Shown here one piece after another: positions 31,993 through 40,969 of a DNA stretch of 45,505 nucleotides. Source of the DNA: Candidatus Brevibacterium intestinavium (GTDB taxonomy: Bacteria > Actinomycetota > Actinomycetes > Actinomycetales > Brevibacteriaceae); contig DWZN01000084.1 of NCBI GenBank assembly GCA_019117545.1, forward strand, positions 1 through 45,505. The letters are read 5' to 3'. Within the stretch, counting starts at the first letter, position 1. Each line of letters starts with the position of its first letter. A program made the position numbers and the translations under genes. The notes beneath the pieces are model-generated. The model saw only the letters and a list, made by a program, of their open reading frames with translations. It made no database searches and was not told the origin of the DNA.

Positions 31993-34140
31993 TCAGCCGG
32001 CTTCGATGAAGTGGGCGTCGTCTGCGGGCAGGACGCGTCGGATGAAGGCGCGCAGGGCGGGCACGGCTTCGAGTTCGGGGTCGACCGAGACGATGTGCTC
32101 GGCGATCTTCTTCGCCTCGGCCACGATGTGCGAATCGCGCAGGATCGACAGGTGCCGCAGCGAGGACCCGCCCCACTGCGAGGCGCTGAGCACATCGCCC
32201 TCGCCTCGGGAGTCGAGGTCGTATTCGGCCAGTTCGAACCCGTCGAGCGTGGCGGCCACGGCCTGCAGCCGGCCATAGCTGTCATTGGACTCGCTCAGCT
32301 CGGTGAGCAGGAAGCAGGTGGCCGGGCTGCCGTCGCGGCCGACTCGCCCGCGCAGCTGGTGGAGTTGGGCGACGCCGAAGTTCTCGGCTTCGACGATGAC
32401 CATCATCGTCGCCCGGGGCACATCGACGCCGACCTCGATGACGGTCGTCGAGACGAGGATCTCGATCTGCCCGGACACGAAATCCGCGAGCACCCTGTCC
32501 TTCTCCGCCGTCGACATCCGCCCGTGCAGCAGCCCGAATCTGCGCTCGGACAGCTCCGGGGACTCGCGCAGCTTCTGACTGATCTCCTCGATGCCCTGCT
32601 TCTGGCCGATCACGGAACCGGATTCGGGATCCTCGACGTCCATCGGTTCGATCCGGGGGAAGACGACGAAGACCCCGCGCCCCGCCTCGGCGGTCTGGTC
32701 CATCAGCTGCCGCACCCGGGCGTACCAGGTGGGCTGGTCGACGATCGGCACGACGTGGGTGGCGATGTTCTTCGACCCCGCGGGCATCTCGGTCAGGGTG
32801 GACACGTCGAGATCGGCGAAGACCGTCATCGCCACCGTGCGCGGAATCGGCGTCGCCGACATCACGAGCGTGTGCGGAGTGTTCATCCCGCCCTTGGCCC
32901 GCATCGCCTCCCGCTGCTCGACTCCGAAGCGGTGCTGTTCGTCGACGACGATGAGGCCGAGGTTCTCGAACATCGTCGACTCCGACAGCAGCGCGTGCGT
33001 GCCGACGACGATGTCGATGTTGCCGGTGGCCAGGTCGAGAGCGAGCTCCCGGCGCTCCCGGGCCGGCATCGACCCGGTCATCAGCGCCACCGTCACCTGG
33101 TCGTCACCGGCCAGCAGCGGAGACAGCGCCATCTGCTCGCCGAGGAGGCGCTCGATGGAGTGGAAGTGCTGAGTCGCGAGCACTTCGGTGGGGGCGAGCA
33201 TCGCGGCCTGGGCGCCCGAGTCGACGGCCGTGAGCATGGCCCGCAGGGCGACGACGGTCTTGCCCGAGCCGACGTCTCCGTGGAGGAGGCGGTGCATGGG
33301 CGCGGAACCGGCCAGATCCGCGGCGATCTCCTCGCCGACCGCAGTCTGGGAGGCGGTGAGTTCAAACGGCAGGGACTGATCGAAGCGGCGGCTCTTCGGT
33401 CCCACTTCCAGCAGCGGAGGCGCCTGCAGCTGGGAGTAGGTGGCCTTGCGTGAGGCGAACTCGGTCTGCAGCGCCAGCGCCTCCTCCCACTTCCACCGCA
33501 GTCGGGCCCGTTCGACGTCCTCGATCCGGCGCGGTCTGTGCATGTCCTCGAATGCGGTCCGCAGATCCGGCAGCCCGAACTGCTCACGCATGCCCTTCGG
33601 CAGCGGGTCGTCGAACTGTTCGGATCCGGCCACCCGCAGCAGGGTCTTGATCGCATTCCACAGTCGGGACTGGGCGATGCCCTTGACCACCGGGTAGATC
33701 GGGAACGGGGAGTTGAGGTCGTCGGGCGTCCACTCGTGGTCGTCCTCGGTGCGGTTGAGCCACACCGGTGAGCTCAGGGTCAGCTGCCCGCGGTAGGACT
33801 CGACCTTCCCGCCGAAGACGACGGTCAGTCCGGGAGTGAGCAGCCCGTCGAGCCAGTGCTGGTTGAAGAACGCGATCTTCATCGACTGCTGGCCGTCGTG
33901 GACGATGACCTCGGTGATGGTCCCCTTCCGCTGCTTCATCCGCCGGGTGCCCACCTTGATCACCTCGGCCTGGATGATCGCCGTCTCCCCCAGCGGCAGC
34001 TCTCCGAGCCGAGTGCTCTCCCCGGGCACGAGGTAGCGGCGGGGGAAGAACCGGAACAGGTCGGCCACCGAGTGCACTCCGCGCTTGGCCAGGGCGTTGC
34101 GGTCCTTCTTGCTGAAATTGTCTTCGAGCCGGGTCGTCAT
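31993..34140 (-). CDS. recG: ATP-dependent DNA helicase RecG
   Basis: Branch-migration helicase for stalled forks and recombination intermediates. 715 residues: wedge OB-fold domain (about 30-150), then the helicase core with Walker A GDVGSGKT (about 288-295), DEQH box (VVDEQHRFGVEQ), SATPIPRT and QLRGRVGR. ATG 34140 overlaps the stop of the upstream DAK2-type gene (ATGA). Followed by rsmD after 10 bp. Confidence 0.96.
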   Translation of the reverse strand: MTTRLEDNFSKKDRNALAKRGVHSVADLFRFFPRRYLVPGESTRLGELPLGETAIIQAEVIKVGTRRMKQRKGTITEVIVHDGQQSMKIAFFNQHWLDGLLTPGLTVVFGGKVESYRGQLTLSSPVWLNRTEDDHEWTPDDLNSPFPIYPVVKGIAQSRLWNAIKTLLRVAGSEQFDDPLPKGMREQFGLPDLRTAFEDMHRPRRIEDVERARLRWKWEEALALQTEFASRKATYSQLQAPPLLEVGPKSRRFDQSLPFELTASQTAVGEEIAADLAGSAPMHRLLHGDVGSGKTVVALRAMLTAVDSGAQAAMLAPTEVLATQHFHSIERLLGEQMALSPLLAGDDQVTVALMTGSMPARERRELALDLATGNIDIVVGTHALLSESTMFENLGLIVVDEQHRFGVEQREAMRAKGGMNTPHTLVMSATPIPRTVAMTVFADLDVSTLTEMPAGSKNIATHVVPIVDQPTWYARVRQLMDQTAEAGRGVFVVFPRIEPMDVEDPESGSVIGQKQGIEEISQKLRESPELSERRFGLLHGRMSTAEKDRVLADFVSGQIEILVSTTVIEVGVDVPRATMMVIVEAENFGVAQLHQLRGRVGRDGSPATCFLLTELSESNDSYGRLQAVAATLDGFELAEYDLDSRGEGDVLSASQWGGSSLRHLSILRDSHIVAEAKKIAEHIVSVDPELEAVPALRAFIRRVLPADDAHFIEAG

Positions 34141-35762
34141 TCGACCCCCATGATGACGAGCACGCCGGGGTCCCTGGAGTCGAAGTCCTGGAAGTGGACG
34201 CTGTCGTGGGACTTCGCGATCCACTCCTGCAGCCGGTCGAGGACCTCGGGGGCGCAGTCGGGTCCGTGGACGACGGTCAGCAGCTCTCCCCCGGCGCCGA
34301 GCAGCCGGTCGGCGAGCTTCTCGACCAGGGTGGTCAGCTCCGTGCTCTGGGTCTTCGGTTTGCCTTCGATGTACACGCGGTAGAACTGGGCCGGATGCGC
34401 TGCCGCCGCGGCGGCCACGGCACTGTCCATGCCCTCCTCGACGATCGGCAGGACCCCGGTGGGCGGGTCCGTGGCGAGCTGCTCGGCCGAGAGGATGGTG
34501 CCCACCCGGGTGCCGGCGGCGGCTTCGCTCATGTCCGCGAAGATCTCCGTCGCCGGGGCGAAGGGATCGTAGACGGCCAGCGCCGACAGCAGAGTCGCGA
34601 CATTGCGCGAGCGCACGACCTGCGCCCTGCCGGACTCGGCCGGTTCCCCGCCGGTGACCGCCCGCAGACCGGACAGCGCCCGCAGCGCCGAGGTGGAGCT
34701 GGGCACGATGATGACCTCGCGGTCCTCGGCCGCGATGATCTCGCCGACAGTGGCCACGAGGTCCTCACCTCCCGGGGCGAGCGCGGTGGCCCCGTTGAGG
34801 GCGGAGTGCATGAGCAGTCCCGTGCCCTGGACGACGGCGATGAGCTTCGTCTCCCCCTCGTCCTCGTGCAGACGCAGATCCTCCATGTCCAGGCGCACGA
34901 TCCCCAACGCGCCGAGGTGGTCGAGAACGACGGCGGCGGCCGTTTCGTCGTCGACGTGGACGTGGACCTTGCGATCGTTGATCACGATCGATCTCCCGCC
35001 CAGCCGGTCGAGTTCGGCGGCGAGTCCGTCCGGGGCGGCGGCCGACAGTATGGCGACGATCTCGAGCTCCTCGGCCCGGGCTTCGTGGATGATCTTCGGG
35101 GCGCGGGAGACCTCGGTGAGCATCGACTCCTGCGGGGTGCGGCCGGTGACGGTGACGTAGAGGAGGTCGAAGAGTTCGACGATCCCGGTCGATCCGGCGT
35201 CGACGACCTCGGCCTCGCGCAGCGCGGTGAGCTGACCGGTGGTCTCGCGCAGGGCCGACCGCGATCGTTCGCGCACGGCGGCGATGACCTCGAGCAGGTC
35301 CGCTCCGGCTTCGGCGCGTTCCCGGGCCTCGCCGGCCATGGCGTAGAGGACCGTGAGCATGGTCCCGTCGACGGGGCGGGCAACGGCGGCCCGGGCCCGG
35401 TCCGAGGCGGTCTCGAGGGCGGTGGCCATGGCATCGGCGGTGGCCACGGTGACCCCGGCCAGGGCGTCGGCGACTCCTTGGAGGGCCACGGCGAGGATGA
35501 GCCCGGAGTTGCCGCGGGCCCCTCGACCGGCTCCGTCGGCCAGCGCCCCGACGACCTGCGGCAGGGTGACGGGACCGGTGAGCTGCTCGACGGCCAGATA
35601 GGCCGACCGCAGAGTGTGGTACATGTTCGTGCCGGTGTCGCCGTCGGGCACGGGGAAGACATTGAGTTCGTCGATCTCGGTCCGCTCCCGGCGCAGCCGG
35701 TCGACCGCTCGGCGAGCCCAGCGGGCGGCCAGACGACCGTTGAGGCTGATGGCGTTGCTCAT
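34137..35762 (-). CDS. DAK2/DhaL-domain kinase (FakA/YloV-like)
   Basis: 541 residues. The N-terminal DhaL nucleotide-binding domain (about 8-195) carries NVFPVPDGDTGTNM (34-47) and GARGNSG; the C-terminal half resembles the FakA C-terminal domain. In Firmicutes FakA phosphorylates fatty acids bound by FakB; a FakB (DegV) partner is not in the window, so fatty-acid kinase activity is inferred from the family. Starts one base after the thiL stop (TGA-C-ATG) and is coupled to recG. Confidence 0.88.
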   Translation of the reverse strand: MSNAISLNGRLAARWARRAVDRLRRERTEIDELNVFPVPDGDTGTNMYHTLRSAYLAVEQLTGPVTLPQVVGALADGAGRGARGNSGLILAVALQGVADALAGVTVATADAMATALETASDRARAAVARPVDGTMLTVLYAMAGEARERAEAGADLLEVIAAVRERSRSALRETTGQLTALREAEVVDAGSTGIVELFDLLYVTVTGRTPQESMLTEVSRAPKIIHEARAEELEIVAILSAAAPDGLAAELDRLGGRSIVINDRKVHVHVDDETAAAVVLDHLGALGIVRLDMEDLRLHEDEGETKLIAVVQGTGLLMHSALNGATALAPGGEDLVATVGEIIAAEDREVIIVPSSTSALRALSGLRAVTGGEPAESGRAQVVRSRNVATLLSALAVYDPFAPATEIFADMSEAAAGTRVGTILSAEQLATDPPTGVLPIVEEGMDSAVAAAAAAHPAQFYRVYIEGKPKTQSTELTTLVEKLADRLLGAGGELLTVVHGPDCAPEVLDRLQEWIAKSHDSVHFQDFDSRDPGVLVIMGVE

Positions 35763-35763
35763 G

Positions 35764-36870
35764 TCACTTCCCGAAATGGCTGAAACCGCTCGTCGGCACG
35801 GGTGTGCCGTCGAGGCTGACGTCGTGACCGGTGCGGACCTCACCGATCCTCCGCCAGCCTACTCCAGGCTCGGCCGAGTCGGCCGCAGCGGCGACGAAGC
35901 CGTGGTCCTCTCCCCCGTCGAGGACCCAGCCCAGCGCGACCTCCTCCGGGGTCCGGGCAGCCTCGCCGGTCGCTGCCGCGCTCCCGCTGCCGACTGCCGC
36001 GCTCCCGCTGCCGGCTGCCGCGCCTCCACCGCCGGCGGCCGCAGACCGGGCCAGGTGCCTGGCCGCGGGCAGCAGCGGGTCGATGAGTTCCTGCAGGCCT
36101 GCGCGGTCGAGGTCGATGCCCACCCCCGAGGCGGCGGCGATCCGGCCGAGGTCCGTGCTCAGGCCGTCGGAGACGTCGATCATCGCCGAGGCGGCCGTCA
36201 GCCTGAGCATCGCCGCATAGTCGGGCCGTGGGGCCAGTTGGGTCTCGATGAGTGCGGCGAGCTCGGGGGCGGCGGTCTCCGGTCGCAGCCCGGCGAAGAG
36301 CAGCTCGAGCCCGGCAGCGGCCCGTCCCACGGTCCCGGCCAGATACAGACCGTCACCGGTCCGGGCCCCCGAGCGCAGGATCGCCGGTCCCGCACCGAGG
36401 GCGCCTGCCTCACCGGTCCCCTCTTCCACGGTGCCCAGCGCGGTGATCGCGACGACGACGAGACCCGAGGATGAGAGGTCACCGCCGATGATCGGCACCT
36501 GGCAGCCGAGTTCGGCCCCGGCCCGCCCCGCCTCGGCGAGGATTCCCGTGAACAGGGCCTCGAGGTCGGCGATACGGGTGTCATCGGGCAGGGCCAGCGA
36601 CACCAGCAGACCGTGCGGCTTCGCCCCCATGGCGCAGACGTCGGCGAGATTCTGCGCCGCGGCCTTGCGACCCAGCAGCGACCAGTCCACCCAGTCGCGG
36701 GTGAAGTCCTCGTTCTCGACGAGCATGTCCGCCGTGGACACGAGCCTGCCGGCCGGCGCTGTCACGGCCGCATCGTCGCCGGGGCCGACGATCACGTGAG
36801 CGGCGTCGCGATGATGGGCCAGGATGCGGTCAAGGACGTGTGATTCGCCAAGTTCGGACAGTCGGGTCAT
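35764..36870 (-). CDS. thiL: Thiamine-monophosphate kinase
   Basis: Last step of thiamine diphosphate synthesis. 368 residues; motifs GPGDDAAV (29-36), STADMLVENEDF, GRKAAAQNLADVCAMGA, DVSDGLSTDL and WVLDGGEDHG. A Gly/Ala/Ser-rich insertion at about 274-305 is encoded by a 21-bp tandem repeat. The start ATG 36870 has no Shine-Dalgarno; GATAAC (36884-36879) lies 8 nt before it, consistent with a leaderless transcript. Followed by the fakA-like gene. Confidence 0.95.
   Translation of the reverse strand: MTRLSELGESHVLDRILAHHRDAAHVIVGPGDDAAVTAPAGRLVSTADMLVENEDFTRDWVDWSLLGRKAAAQNLADVCAMGAKPHGLLVSLALPDDTRIADLEALFTGILAEAGRAGAELGCQVPIIGGDLSSSGLVVVAITALGTVEEGTGEAGALGAGPAILRSGARTGDGLYLAGTVGRAAAGLELLFAGLRPETAAPELAALIETQLAPRPDYAAMLRLTAASAMIDVSDGLSTDLGRIAAASGVGIDLDRAGLQELIDPLLPAARHLARSAAAGGGGAAAGSGSAAVGSGSAAATGEAARTPEEVALGWVLDGGEDHGFVAAAADSAEPGVGWRRIGEVRTGHDVSLDGTPVPTSGFSHFGK
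35973..36035 (-). repeat. Three 21-bp tandem repeats inside thiL
   Basis: Units at 35973-35993, 35994-36014 (differing at one base) and a more diverged 36015-36035, around CTGCCGCGCTCCCGCTGCCG. They encode Ala/Gly/Ser linker repeats. Confidence 0.88.
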
Positions 36871-36878
36871 AGCTCAAG

Positions 36879-36896
36879 GTTATCGGGCGTTACGGT
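36879..36896. promoter_or_regulatory. Compact divergent promoter of thiL and the DUF3515 gene
   Basis: Only 32 bp separate the two start codons. Minus strand GATAAC (36884-36879) is 8 nt before the thiL ATG; plus strand TACGGT (36891-36896) is 6 nt before the DUF3515 ATG. Both fit TAnnnT-like -10 elements placed so that transcription begins at or next to the start codon. Confidence 0.45.
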
Positions 36897-36902
36897 AGTC
36901 GT

Positions 36903-37421
36903 ATGAGATCTCGCCGTGCCTCGACGCGCCGCCGTGCGCGCCCGCGCCAACGCGCTCTGCCTGTGGTCGCCATTGCCGCCGTGCTGGCAGGGGTGAGTCT
37001 GGCCGGCTGCGCCCGCACCGTGATCGTCGAACCAGCCCAGGATGGGGCGAACCCGGAGTGCGCGGACATCATGCTCACTCTGCCCGATGAGATCGCCGGT
37101 GAGCAGGCCCGCCGGACGTCGTCGCAGGGCACGAAGGCGTGGGGCGATCCGAGCATCGCGGTGCTACGCTGCGGCGTCACTCCGCCCGGGCCCACGACCG
37201 ATCGGTGTGTGAGTGTGTCCGGGGTCGATTGGATCTCGAGACCGGCCGATGACGATGATTCGACCTGGGCGTTCACCAGCTACGGGCGCACGCCCGCCGT
37301 CGAGGTGCTCGTCGACCGCAGGGCCGAGTCCGGCAATGACGTGCTGGCCGCGATCTCTCCGGCACTGGCCAAGATCGAACCCGAGGCCGAATGCGTCGGC
37401 GCCGAGGACGCCGAGGGCTGA
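36903..37421 (+). CDS. DUF3515 family lipoprotein
   Basis: 172 residues with an Arg-rich N-terminus, membrane core (ALPVVAIAAVLAGVS) and lipobox LAGC with the lipidated cysteine C36. The mature domain contains four further cysteines (ECADI, LRCGV, DRCVS, AECVG). DUF3515 proteins are encoded between thiL and ddl in many actinobacteria; function is unknown, and the position suggests an envelope role. No Shine-Dalgarno; likely leaderless. Confidence 0.9.
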   Translation: MRSRRASTRRRARPRQRALPVVAIAAVLAGVSLAGCARTVIVEPAQDGANPECADIMLTLPDEIAGEQARRTSSQGTKAWGDPSIAVLRCGVTPPGPTTDRCVSVSGVDWISRPADDDDSTWAFTSYGRTPAVEVLVDRRAESGNDVLAAISPALAKIEPEAECVGAEDAEG

Positions 37422-37442
37422 TCTGTCCCGCCCGGGCCGGTC

Positions 37443-38558
37443 TCAGTTCGCGCGAGCGTGATCGACCAGGGCGATGGAGATGAGCTCACCGATGAGTTCG
37501 GAGTACTCGAGCCCGGACTTGGCCCACATGTACGGATACGCCGAGGTGGGGGTGAACCCGGGCAGAGTGTTGAGTTCGTTGATGAGCACCTCGCCGGTGT
37601 CGGTGACGAAGGTGTCGACACGGGCCAGACCGGTGCAGTCGAAGAGGCGGAACACCGAGGCGGCCAGTTCCTGAACGCGCGCCGTCGTGGCCTCGTCGAG
37701 CGCGGCCGGGCAGGTCACCTCGGCGTCGGCGAGGTCGAGGTACTTCGCGTCGAAGTCATAGAACGCGTGATCCCCGCTCACGCTGATCTCGCCCGGAGAC
37801 GAGGTGCGCAGGCGCATATCGTGCAGCGAACCGAGCACGGCGCACTCGACCTCGCGGCCGATGACCTGCGGCTCGACGATGACCTTGGAGTCGTGGGCGA
37901 AGGCCTTCTGCAGGGCCGCCTCGAGGTCACCGGCCTCGGCGACCCGACTCACGCCCATCGAGGAGCCGGCGCGGGCGGGTTTGACGAACACGGGCAGGCC
38001 GAGTTCGGCCACGCGGGCTTCGACCCCGGCACGATCCGTGCCCCACATCGTCTCGGTCACCAGCTCCCAGGGGCAGGTGGGGATGCCGGCCTGGGCCATG
38101 AGCGACTTCGTATAGTGCTTGTCCATGCTCGCGGCCGAGGAGAACACGCCGGAGCCGACGAAGGCGGTGTCGCTGAGTTCGAACAGTCCCTGCACGGTCC
38201 CGTCCTCGCCGAAGCGCCCGTGCAGGAGCGGGAAGTAGACGTCGACGGCGCCGAGCGAGGTGAAGTTGCCCTCGGCGTCCCGGTGCAGAAGCGGTGCCCC
38301 GTCGGCCGAGAGGGTCGGGATCACCTCGGTGCCGTTGTCGGTGACCTCGGGCATGTCCTGCGGGTCGAACCGCATGCTCGCCCAGTCCTCGACGATCCGC
38401 CACACGCCGGTCTTCGTGATGCCGATCGGCAAAACGTCGTAAGCGTTGGCATCGATGGCTCCGATCAGACCGGCCGCGGTGACGCAGCTGACGGAATGCT
38501 CGCTCGATCGGCCGCCGAAGAGGACTGCGACGAGGGGCCGGTGATCGTTGTCTGCCAT
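37443..38558 (-). CDS. ddl: D-alanine--D-alanine ligase
   Basis: ATP-grasp enzyme making the D-Ala-D-Ala end of peptidoglycan precursors. 371 residues with LFGGRSSEHSVSC at the N-terminus, HGRFGEDGTVQG, VKPARAGSSMGVSR and the metal site INELNTLPGFTPTSAYP. ATG 38558 has AAGGAAA upstream; the longer frame upstream is not conserved. Convergent with the DUF3515 gene (21-bp gap). The neighbouring cell-wall peptidase (VanY domain) acts on the product of this pathway. Confidence 0.96.
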   Translation of the reverse strand: MADNDHRPLVAVLFGGRSSEHSVSCVTAAGLIGAIDANAYDVLPIGITKTGVWRIVEDWASMRFDPQDMPEVTDNGTEVIPTLSADGAPLLHRDAEGNFTSLGAVDVYFPLLHGRFGEDGTVQGLFELSDTAFVGSGVFSSAASMDKHYTKSLMAQAGIPTCPWELVTETMWGTDRAGVEARVAELGLPVFVKPARAGSSMGVSRVAEAGDLEAALQKAFAHDSKVIVEPQVIGREVECAVLGSLHDMRLRTSSPGEISVSGDHAFYDFDAKYLDLADAEVTCPAALDEATTARVQELAASVFRLFDCTGLARVDTFVTDTGEVLINELNTLPGFTPTSAYPYMWAKSGLEYSELIGELISIALVDHARAN

Positions 38559-38648
38559 GAGTTTCCTTGCTGTGTGATGCTCCCGCGAACTGGGACCGGA
38601 CACGGGGTGCGCACCGACGGGCGAGTGCGCGGACTGAAGAACTCTAGC

Positions 38649-39182
38649 TCACTTGACCTCGTAGGTGCACTCCAGCCACGCCCGTCCGATGCCCTTGAAG
38701 AACATGTTGAATCCGGCGAAGGCGGGTGAGGCTGATTCGTCGAGGCCCAGGGGTTCGGCCAGGGCGGTGACGATGAAGAAGTAGCGGTGGGGTCCGTGAC
38801 CGGCCGGTGGGGCGGCACCGACGAAACGGGGTTCGCCGGCGTCGTTGCGCAGGGTCACGGCTCCCGACGGCAGCAGATCGGCGGACGGGTCCCCGGCATT
38901 GGTCTCAAGGCTCGTCGTGGCCGCATCGAGGTCGGTCACGACCCAGTGCCAGAAGCCCGATCCGGTCGGGGCGTCGGGGTCGTAGCAGGTCACGGCGAAG
39001 GCCTTGGTCTCGTCGGGGAAGCCCGACCAGCTCAGCTGCGGTGACTTGTCCTCACCGCCGTCGATGCCCATCGCGCCCGAGAGCTGCGGCCCGCTGAGCA
39101 CCTGCCCGTCGGAGATGTCGGTGCTGGTCAGGGTGAAGGTGGGGAGTTCGGGAAGATTGAAGAACGGTGAGTTGGCGCTCAT
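38649..39182 (-). CDS. YbhB/YbcL (PEBP) family protein
   Basis: 177-residue member of the phosphatidylethanolamine-binding protein family, with the signature [13 protein letters not shown] (68-80) and [12 protein letters not shown]. No signal peptide, so probably cytoplasmic. Bacterial members are poorly understood; kinase or protease inhibition has been proposed. AAGGAG precedes ATG 39182. It begins 9 bp after the gpsA stop and is probably cotranscribed with murA-plsC-gpsA. Not part of the usual conserved gpsA-ddl pair. Confidence 0.92.
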   Translation of the reverse strand: MSANSPFFNLPELPTFTLTSTDISDGQVLSGPQLSGAMGIDGGEDKSPQLSWSGFPDETKAFAVTCYDPDAPTGSGFWHWVVTDLDAATTSLETNAGDPSADLLPSGAVTLRNDAGEPRFVGAAPPAGHGPHRYFFIVTALAEPLGLDESASPAFAGFNMFFKGIGRAWLECTYEVK

Positions 39183-39191
39183 ATGTGCTCC

Positions 39192-40205
39192 TTAAGCCGG
39201 GGGCCCTTCGTGCTTACGCTTCCGAGACAACAGCAAAGCCGCGAGTTCGTCAACCCTGAGCCGATCGGACAGGACCGCGCACACGGCCTCGGTGATCGGC
39301 AGGTCGACATCGTATCTGCGGCCCAGCGCGAGCACGGCCGGGGCGGACTTCACGCCCTCGGCCGTCTGCGAGGTGTGTTCGATGACGTCCTCGAGGCTCA
39401 TCCCCTCGCCGAGGTGGCGGCCGAAGGTGCGATTGCGCGACAGCGGTGAGGCGCAGGTGGCGACGAGGTCGCCGAGCCCGGCGAGCCCGGACAGGGTGTG
39501 CGCCTCGGCGCCCATGGCCGCGGCCAGGCGGGAGGTCTCGGCCAATCCGCGGGTGATGATCGAGGCCTTCGAGTTGTCGCCGAGCCGCTGTCCGTCGGCG
39601 ATGCCCACGGACAGGGCGATGATGTTCTTGATCGCCCCGCCGATCTCGACGCCGACGACGTCGGTGTTCGTGTACGGACGGAAGTAGGCGTTCGCGCAGA
39701 TCTCGGCGACCGCCTCGGCGGTGGCGATGTCGGAGGAGGCGACCACGGTGGCGGTGGGCTGGCGGTCGGCGATCTCCCGGGCGAGGTTCGGGCCGGAGAC
39801 GACGGCGATCTGTTTCGGATCGACCTCGGCGACCTCGGCGATGACCTCGGACATGCGCTTGCCGGTCTCGACCTCGATGCCCTTCATCAGGCTCACGAGC
39901 CGGACCCCGGGCGCCAGATGCGGCTTCCACCGCGAGAGGTTCTCACGCAGGGTCTGCGCGGGCACGGCCAGGACGATGACCTCGGCGTCGGTGATCGCGT
40001 CGATGTCGTCATCGGTGGCGCTCAGGCCCTCGGGCAGGACCCGATCGCCGAGGTAGCGCTCATTGGTGTGGGAGGCGTTGATCTCCGCGGCGACCTCTGA
40101 CCGCCGGGCCCAGAGGGTGACGGGGAATCCGGCGTCGGCGATGACCGCGGCATAGGTCGTGCCCCACGAACCCGCACCGAGGACGGCAATCCTGGGCTGA
40201 CTCAT
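39192..40205 (-). CDS. gpsA: Glycerol-3-phosphate dehydrogenase [NAD(P)+]
   Basis: Makes glycerol-3-phosphate for phospholipids. 337 residues: NAD-binding AVLGAGSWGTTYA at the N-terminus, SGPNLAREIA, and catalytic GGAIKNIIALSVGIADG. ATG 40205 overlaps the plsC stop (ATGA) and also has AAGGAG about 9 nt upstream. Acts directly before the acyltransferase step encoded next door. Confidence 0.96.
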   Translation of the reverse strand: MSQPRIAVLGAGSWGTTYAAVIADAGFPVTLWARRSEVAAEINASHTNERYLGDRVLPEGLSATDDDIDAITDAEVIVLAVPAQTLRENLSRWKPHLAPGVRLVSLMKGIEVETGKRMSEVIAEVAEVDPKQIAVVSGPNLAREIADRQPTATVVASSDIATAEAVAEICANAYFRPYTNTDVVGVEIGGAIKNIIALSVGIADGQRLGDNSKASIITRGLAETSRLAAAMGAEAHTLSGLAGLGDLVATCASPLSRNRTFGRHLGEGMSLEDVIEHTSQTAEGVKSAPAVLALGRRYDVDLPITEAVCAVLSDRLRVDELAALLLSRKRKHEGPPA

Positions 40206-40969
40206 TCGCCAGTCTCCTTCTCTTCGAAACGCTCCGGCAGCTCACGCCCGGACAGTTCGGAGACCATCCGGGCGATCGTCTTCTTCAGCCGTTTGGACAG
40301 CTGCCCCATGGTCGACTTGTCGTCCCGACGGGCCCACAGATCCGAATAGTCCAGCGGTGGCCCGAAGACCACGGTCGAGTTGTGGCTGAAGGGACGGAAG
40401 CGCAGGCGCTTGCTTCCGCGAGGAAAGATCGTGTTCAGCCCCCAGTGGGCGGCGGGGATGATCGGGGCTCCGGTCTCCAGGGCCAGCCTGGCGGTGCCGG
40501 TCTTGAAGTGCTGGGGCCACATCTGCGGGTCCTTCGTCAGCGTGCCCTCGGGATAGATGACGACGGTCTGTCCCTTGGCCAGGGCCTGTTTCGCATAGGC
40601 CAGGGAGTCTCCGGCCTGCGCCGAGGCGCGCAGCACCGGGATCTGTCCGATGCGTTTGAGGATGATGCCGAGGACCCCGGAGAAGAGCGAGGACTTCGCG
40701 AGGAAATGCGGCATCCGGCCGTTGCGCTTGAGTGCCAGCCCCACGAGGATCGGGTCGAGGTGGTTCGCGTGGTAAGCCGCGACGATGATGCCCGTGCCCT
40801 TCGGGGGCAGATGCTCGACCCCGTGCACGCTCATCCGGGTGGTCGTGCGCATGAGCCCGTAGGCCGCGACGGCAGCGACCGTGCCCGCCCGGTTCTGCGA
40901 GCGCACCGAGGCGGGGTCGAAGGCGACGAGTTCCCGGTCGCTCGAGTTCGGTTCGGTGACCGCGCTCAT
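40202..40969 (-). CDS. plsC: 1-acyl-sn-glycerol-3-phosphate acyltransferase (PlsC family)
   Basis: Acylates lysophosphatidic acid to phosphatidic acid, or a related acceptor. 255 residues. The HX4D motif is seen as HANHLD (H67, D72) and the substrate motif as YPEGTLT (139-145, usually EGTR). A hydrophobic stretch near 29-40 may anchor it. ATG overlaps the murA stop and the TGA overlaps the gpsA start, so murA-plsC-gpsA is tightly coupled. Confidence 0.93.
   Translation of the reverse strand: MSAVTEPNSSDRELVAFDPASVRSQNRAGTVAAVAAYGLMRTTTRMSVHGVEHLPPKGTGIIVAAYHANHLDPILVGLALKRNGRMPHFLAKSSLFSGVLGIILKRIGQIPVLRASAQAGDSLAYAKQALAKGQTVVIYPEGTLTKDPQMWPQHFKTGTARLALETGAPIIPAAHWGLNTIFPRGSKRLRFRPFSHNSTVVFGPPLDYSDLWARRDDKSTMGQLSKRLKKTIARMVSELSGRELPERFEEKETGE

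Noticed and set aside
34194..35783. A 529-codon plus-strand open frame opposite the fakA-like gene
   Set aside because: Antisense shadow with Gly/Asp/Val-rich composition; the minus-strand frame carries the DhaL motifs.
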